Positions 6,039-6,993 of a DNA stretch of 6,993 bases are shown here, one piece after another. The notes below the pieces were generated by a model. That model did not search any database, was not told the DNA's origin, and saw only the letters and a program-made list of their open reading frames with translations. The DNA lies in contig JAOPUY010000292.1 in NCBI GenBank assembly GCA_025963265.1, positions 1 to 6,993 on the forward strand, written 5' to 3'. Position 1 is the first letter of the stretch; each line of letters starts with the position of its first letter. The position numbers were made by a program, and so were the translations under genes. The DNA is from Frankiales bacterium (GTDB lineage: Bacteria > Actinomycetota > Actinomycetes > Mycobacteriales > Jatrophihabitantaceae).

Positions 6039-6632
6039 TCAACCCGGTGGTGCGTCGCTCGGCCGGTACCGATCAGGTCCGAGCTCGCCCAGCAGACGCT
6101 GGGCGGCAACGGCCTGGCTGCTCCCGGCCAAACCGGCCAAGCGCCGCAGTTCCCGCCGGGCGCTGCCGGGGTCGTGACCCTGTGCGAGGAGCACGCCGAT
6201 CGCCTGGTTCAGCGTGCTCATGTCGGTCAGTCCACCCCCGGTGCGGGGATGGGCTGGCAGGTTTTCGTCGATGGACATCGCGGCCGCGGGCAGCCCCAGC
6301 GCGTAGCCGAGGTCGGCGACCAGATCGGTGAGAGCGCCGGGCGTGGCCGCGTAGAAGACGATCGAGCTGCCGGGCTCGGCTGTCGACAACGCCGCCAGCT
6401 CGAGCCGGGCCGAGGTCCGGGCCAGCTCCCAACTCGCGGCCGAGCGCAGCACGTTCAACCCGAAGGGATGGGCGTTGTGGACCAGCACCATCGACAAACC
6501 CACGAAGGAATCGACGGCCGCCGTGACGCTGACGGCTAATTGCTCGACCAAATCGCTCAGGTCGACGCCCGGTTGGTCCAGGGCGGTCGTGAGCTTGCGT
6601 AGGTCCTCGGTGAGTGCGGCGGATATCTCCAC
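6039..6632 (-). CDS. Regulator-like protein with divergent C-terminal ANTAR domain
   Basis: With the GTG at 6632 the protein has 197 residues. Residues about 1-125 form an alpha/beta, GAF-like sensor region (LTEDLRKLTTALDQPGVDLSDLVEQLAVSV near the start, PGSSIVFYAATPGALTDLVADL at 87-108). Residues about 135-181 resemble ANTAR, with LNQAIGVLLAQGHDPGSARREL aligning to the canonical IDQAxGILMxRxGCxxDEAF but having lost the ID and the GC pair. ANTAR domains bind paired hairpins in nascent RNA and prevent transcription termination; whether this divergent copy still binds RNA is uncertain. The frame is open upstream to 6932, but that overlaps the next gene. GGAG 7 bases before 6632 and the family-like N-terminus favour this start; another GTG at 6716 would add 28 residues. 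It lies 67 bp upstream of the alcohol dehydrogenase, so co-transcription is possible. The targets are unknown. Confidence 0.75.
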   Translation of the reverse strand: MEISAALTEDLRKLTTALDQPGVDLSDLVEQLAVSVTAAVDSFVGLSMVLVHNAHPFGLNVLRSAASWELARTSARLELAALSTAEPGSSIVFYAATPGALTDLVADLGYALGLPAAAMSIDENLPAHPRTGGGLTDMSTLNQAIGVLLAQGHDPGSARRELRRLAGLAGSSQAVAAQRLLGELGPDRYRPSDAPPG

Positions 6633-6639
6633 GCGGGAA

Positions 6640-6643
6640 CTCC
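6640..6643 (-). promoter_or_regulatory. Ribosome binding site deciding the start of the divergent ANTAR gene
   Basis: GGAG on the minus strand, 7 bases before the GTG at 6632. The alternative GTG at 6716 has only a weak GGGA-like sequence at a poor distance, so 6632 is preferred. Confidence 0.5.
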
Positions 6644-6777
6644 GGGCGTCCCGGGCGCCGAGCGGTGGTGCCCGGTCCGCGCTCGGCAAGTCGCTGCGCG
6701 CGGGGAGCAAGGCCACAGGCGGGTCGGGTCCCGTTGCTGCGGCGTCAGTGCGGTTGACGCTACCCCGTCCGACCGTT

Positions 6778-6799
6778 GGCCCGGACCGTTTGGCGGGCC
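6778..6799 (-). terminator. Possible hairpin just after the ANTAR gene
   Basis: On the minus strand, 2 bases past the stop at 6802, GGCCCGCC (6792-6799) can pair with GG and CGGGCC (6778-6787) around an AAAC loop (6788-6791), with a two-base bulge. There is no U tract, so it may be a weak terminator, a processing hairpin or chance in GC-rich DNA. If real, it would partly insulate the next gene, leaving 6633-6777 as its leader; no other gene was seen in that leader. Confidence 0.4.
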
Positions 6800-6801
6800 C
6801 C

Positions 6802-6993
6802 TCAGCCGCCCGCTGATCCCTGTCGGCGCGCCCGGGCCCGCCGAACCGCCTCATCGACCAGGTTCTGGGCCACGCTGGACACCTTGCGGTTCTGCGACTG
6901 GCTGCTCTCGACCAGCTTGCCGAAGGCCTCATCGGAGGTGCAGCCGCTGCGGCTCATGAGGATTCCCAGCGCCTGATCGATCACCGCGCGGTT
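6802..6993 (-). CDS. ANTAR-domain response regulator, C-terminal fragment (5' end outside window)
   Basis: The frame is open to the right edge, giving 63 visible residues before a TGA stop; the gene begins beyond 6993. The fragment is a near-textbook ANTAR domain (PF03861): NRAVIDQALGILMSRSGC, then TSDEAFGKLVESSQ and SQNRKVSSVAQNLVDEAV, the three-helix RNA-binding fold that stops transcription termination at paired hexaloop hairpins in target leaders. A basic tail, RRARARRQGSAGG, follows. In actinobacteria such proteins commonly carry an N-terminal GAF domain, but nothing of it is visible here. A GTG at 6984 is inside the domain and is not a likely start. The gene lies directly upstream of, and in the same direction as, a second, more divergent ANTAR-like gene. 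Confidence 0.9.
   Translation of the reverse strand, partial: NRAVIDQALGILMSRSGCTSDEAFGKLVESSQSQNRKVSSVAQNLVDEAVRRARARRQGSAGG

Noticed and set aside
5972..6109. N-terminal extension of the alcohol dehydrogenase to the ATG at 6109
   Set aside because: The extra 46 residues are not domain-like, overlap the preceding gene by 71 bases, and the GGAG site at 5977-5980 supports the start at 5971.
6633..6932. N-terminal extension of the divergent ANTAR protein to 6932
   Set aside because: It would overlap the conserved C-terminus of the canonical ANTAR gene in another frame, and the added sequence is Arg/Pro/Ala-rich without domain features.
1..6993. Search for a defence system, phage, transposon, CRISPR array, tRNA or rRNA
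   Set aside because: No repeats with spacers, transposase, integrase, nuclease or tRNA-like cloverleaf was recognised; all long genes belong to known metabolic, transport or regulatory families.

Overview
The window is high-GC DNA with the look of an actinobacterial chromosome. Codons are strongly G/C-ending. It carries two ANTAR-type regulators and a protein of the mycothiol-dependent maleylpyruvate isomerase fold, both typical of Actinomycetota, and GTG starts and GGAG-type Shine-Dalgarno sites fit. The genus cannot be fixed from this sequence alone. No rRNA, tRNA, CRISPR array, insertion sequence or phage gene was seen.

Layout: (1) 1-921, plus strand, the 3' part of a branched-chain-amino-acid-type ABC transporter substrate-binding protein, closed by a strong UACG-capped hairpin (949-988). 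(2) 922-1217, a 296-bp intergenic stretch holding that hairpin, an AT-richer patch with a 10-bp direct repeat, and a degenerate 13-bp tandem repeat (five units) that runs into the ribosome binding site of the next gene. (3) 1218-2705, plus strand, a complete NAD(P)-dependent aldehyde dehydrogenase. (4) 2715-2749, a long hairpin between convergent genes, probably a shared bidirectional terminator. (5) 2752-4218, minus strand, a 14-TM-type (DHA2/EmrB-QacA-like) MFS exporter. (6) 4219-4332, its upstream region with three copies of a CGGAAT-N4-ATTCCG inverted repeat, a likely repressor operator array. (7) 4333-4875, minus strand, a TIGR03086/MDMPI-type metal-binding protein. (8) 4928-5971, minus strand, a zinc-dependent medium-chain alcohol dehydrogenase. 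(9) 6039-6632, minus strand, a protein with a divergent ANTAR-like C-terminus. (10) 6802-6993, minus strand, the C-terminal end of a canonical ANTAR-domain protein that continues past the right edge.

How the genes may work together: the plus-strand pair (solute-binding protein, aldehyde dehydrogenase) looks catabolic, though the two are separated by a terminator and so are probably transcribed separately. The minus-strand genes resemble a stress or detoxification neighbourhood: oxidoreductase, thiol-linked metalloenzyme fold, and a drug exporter with its own operators. That grouping is inference; no substrate is visible. Most of the window is ordinary accessory metabolism. The features that stand out are the triple operator array ahead of the exporter and the 13-bp repeat array ahead of the aldehyde dehydrogenase.
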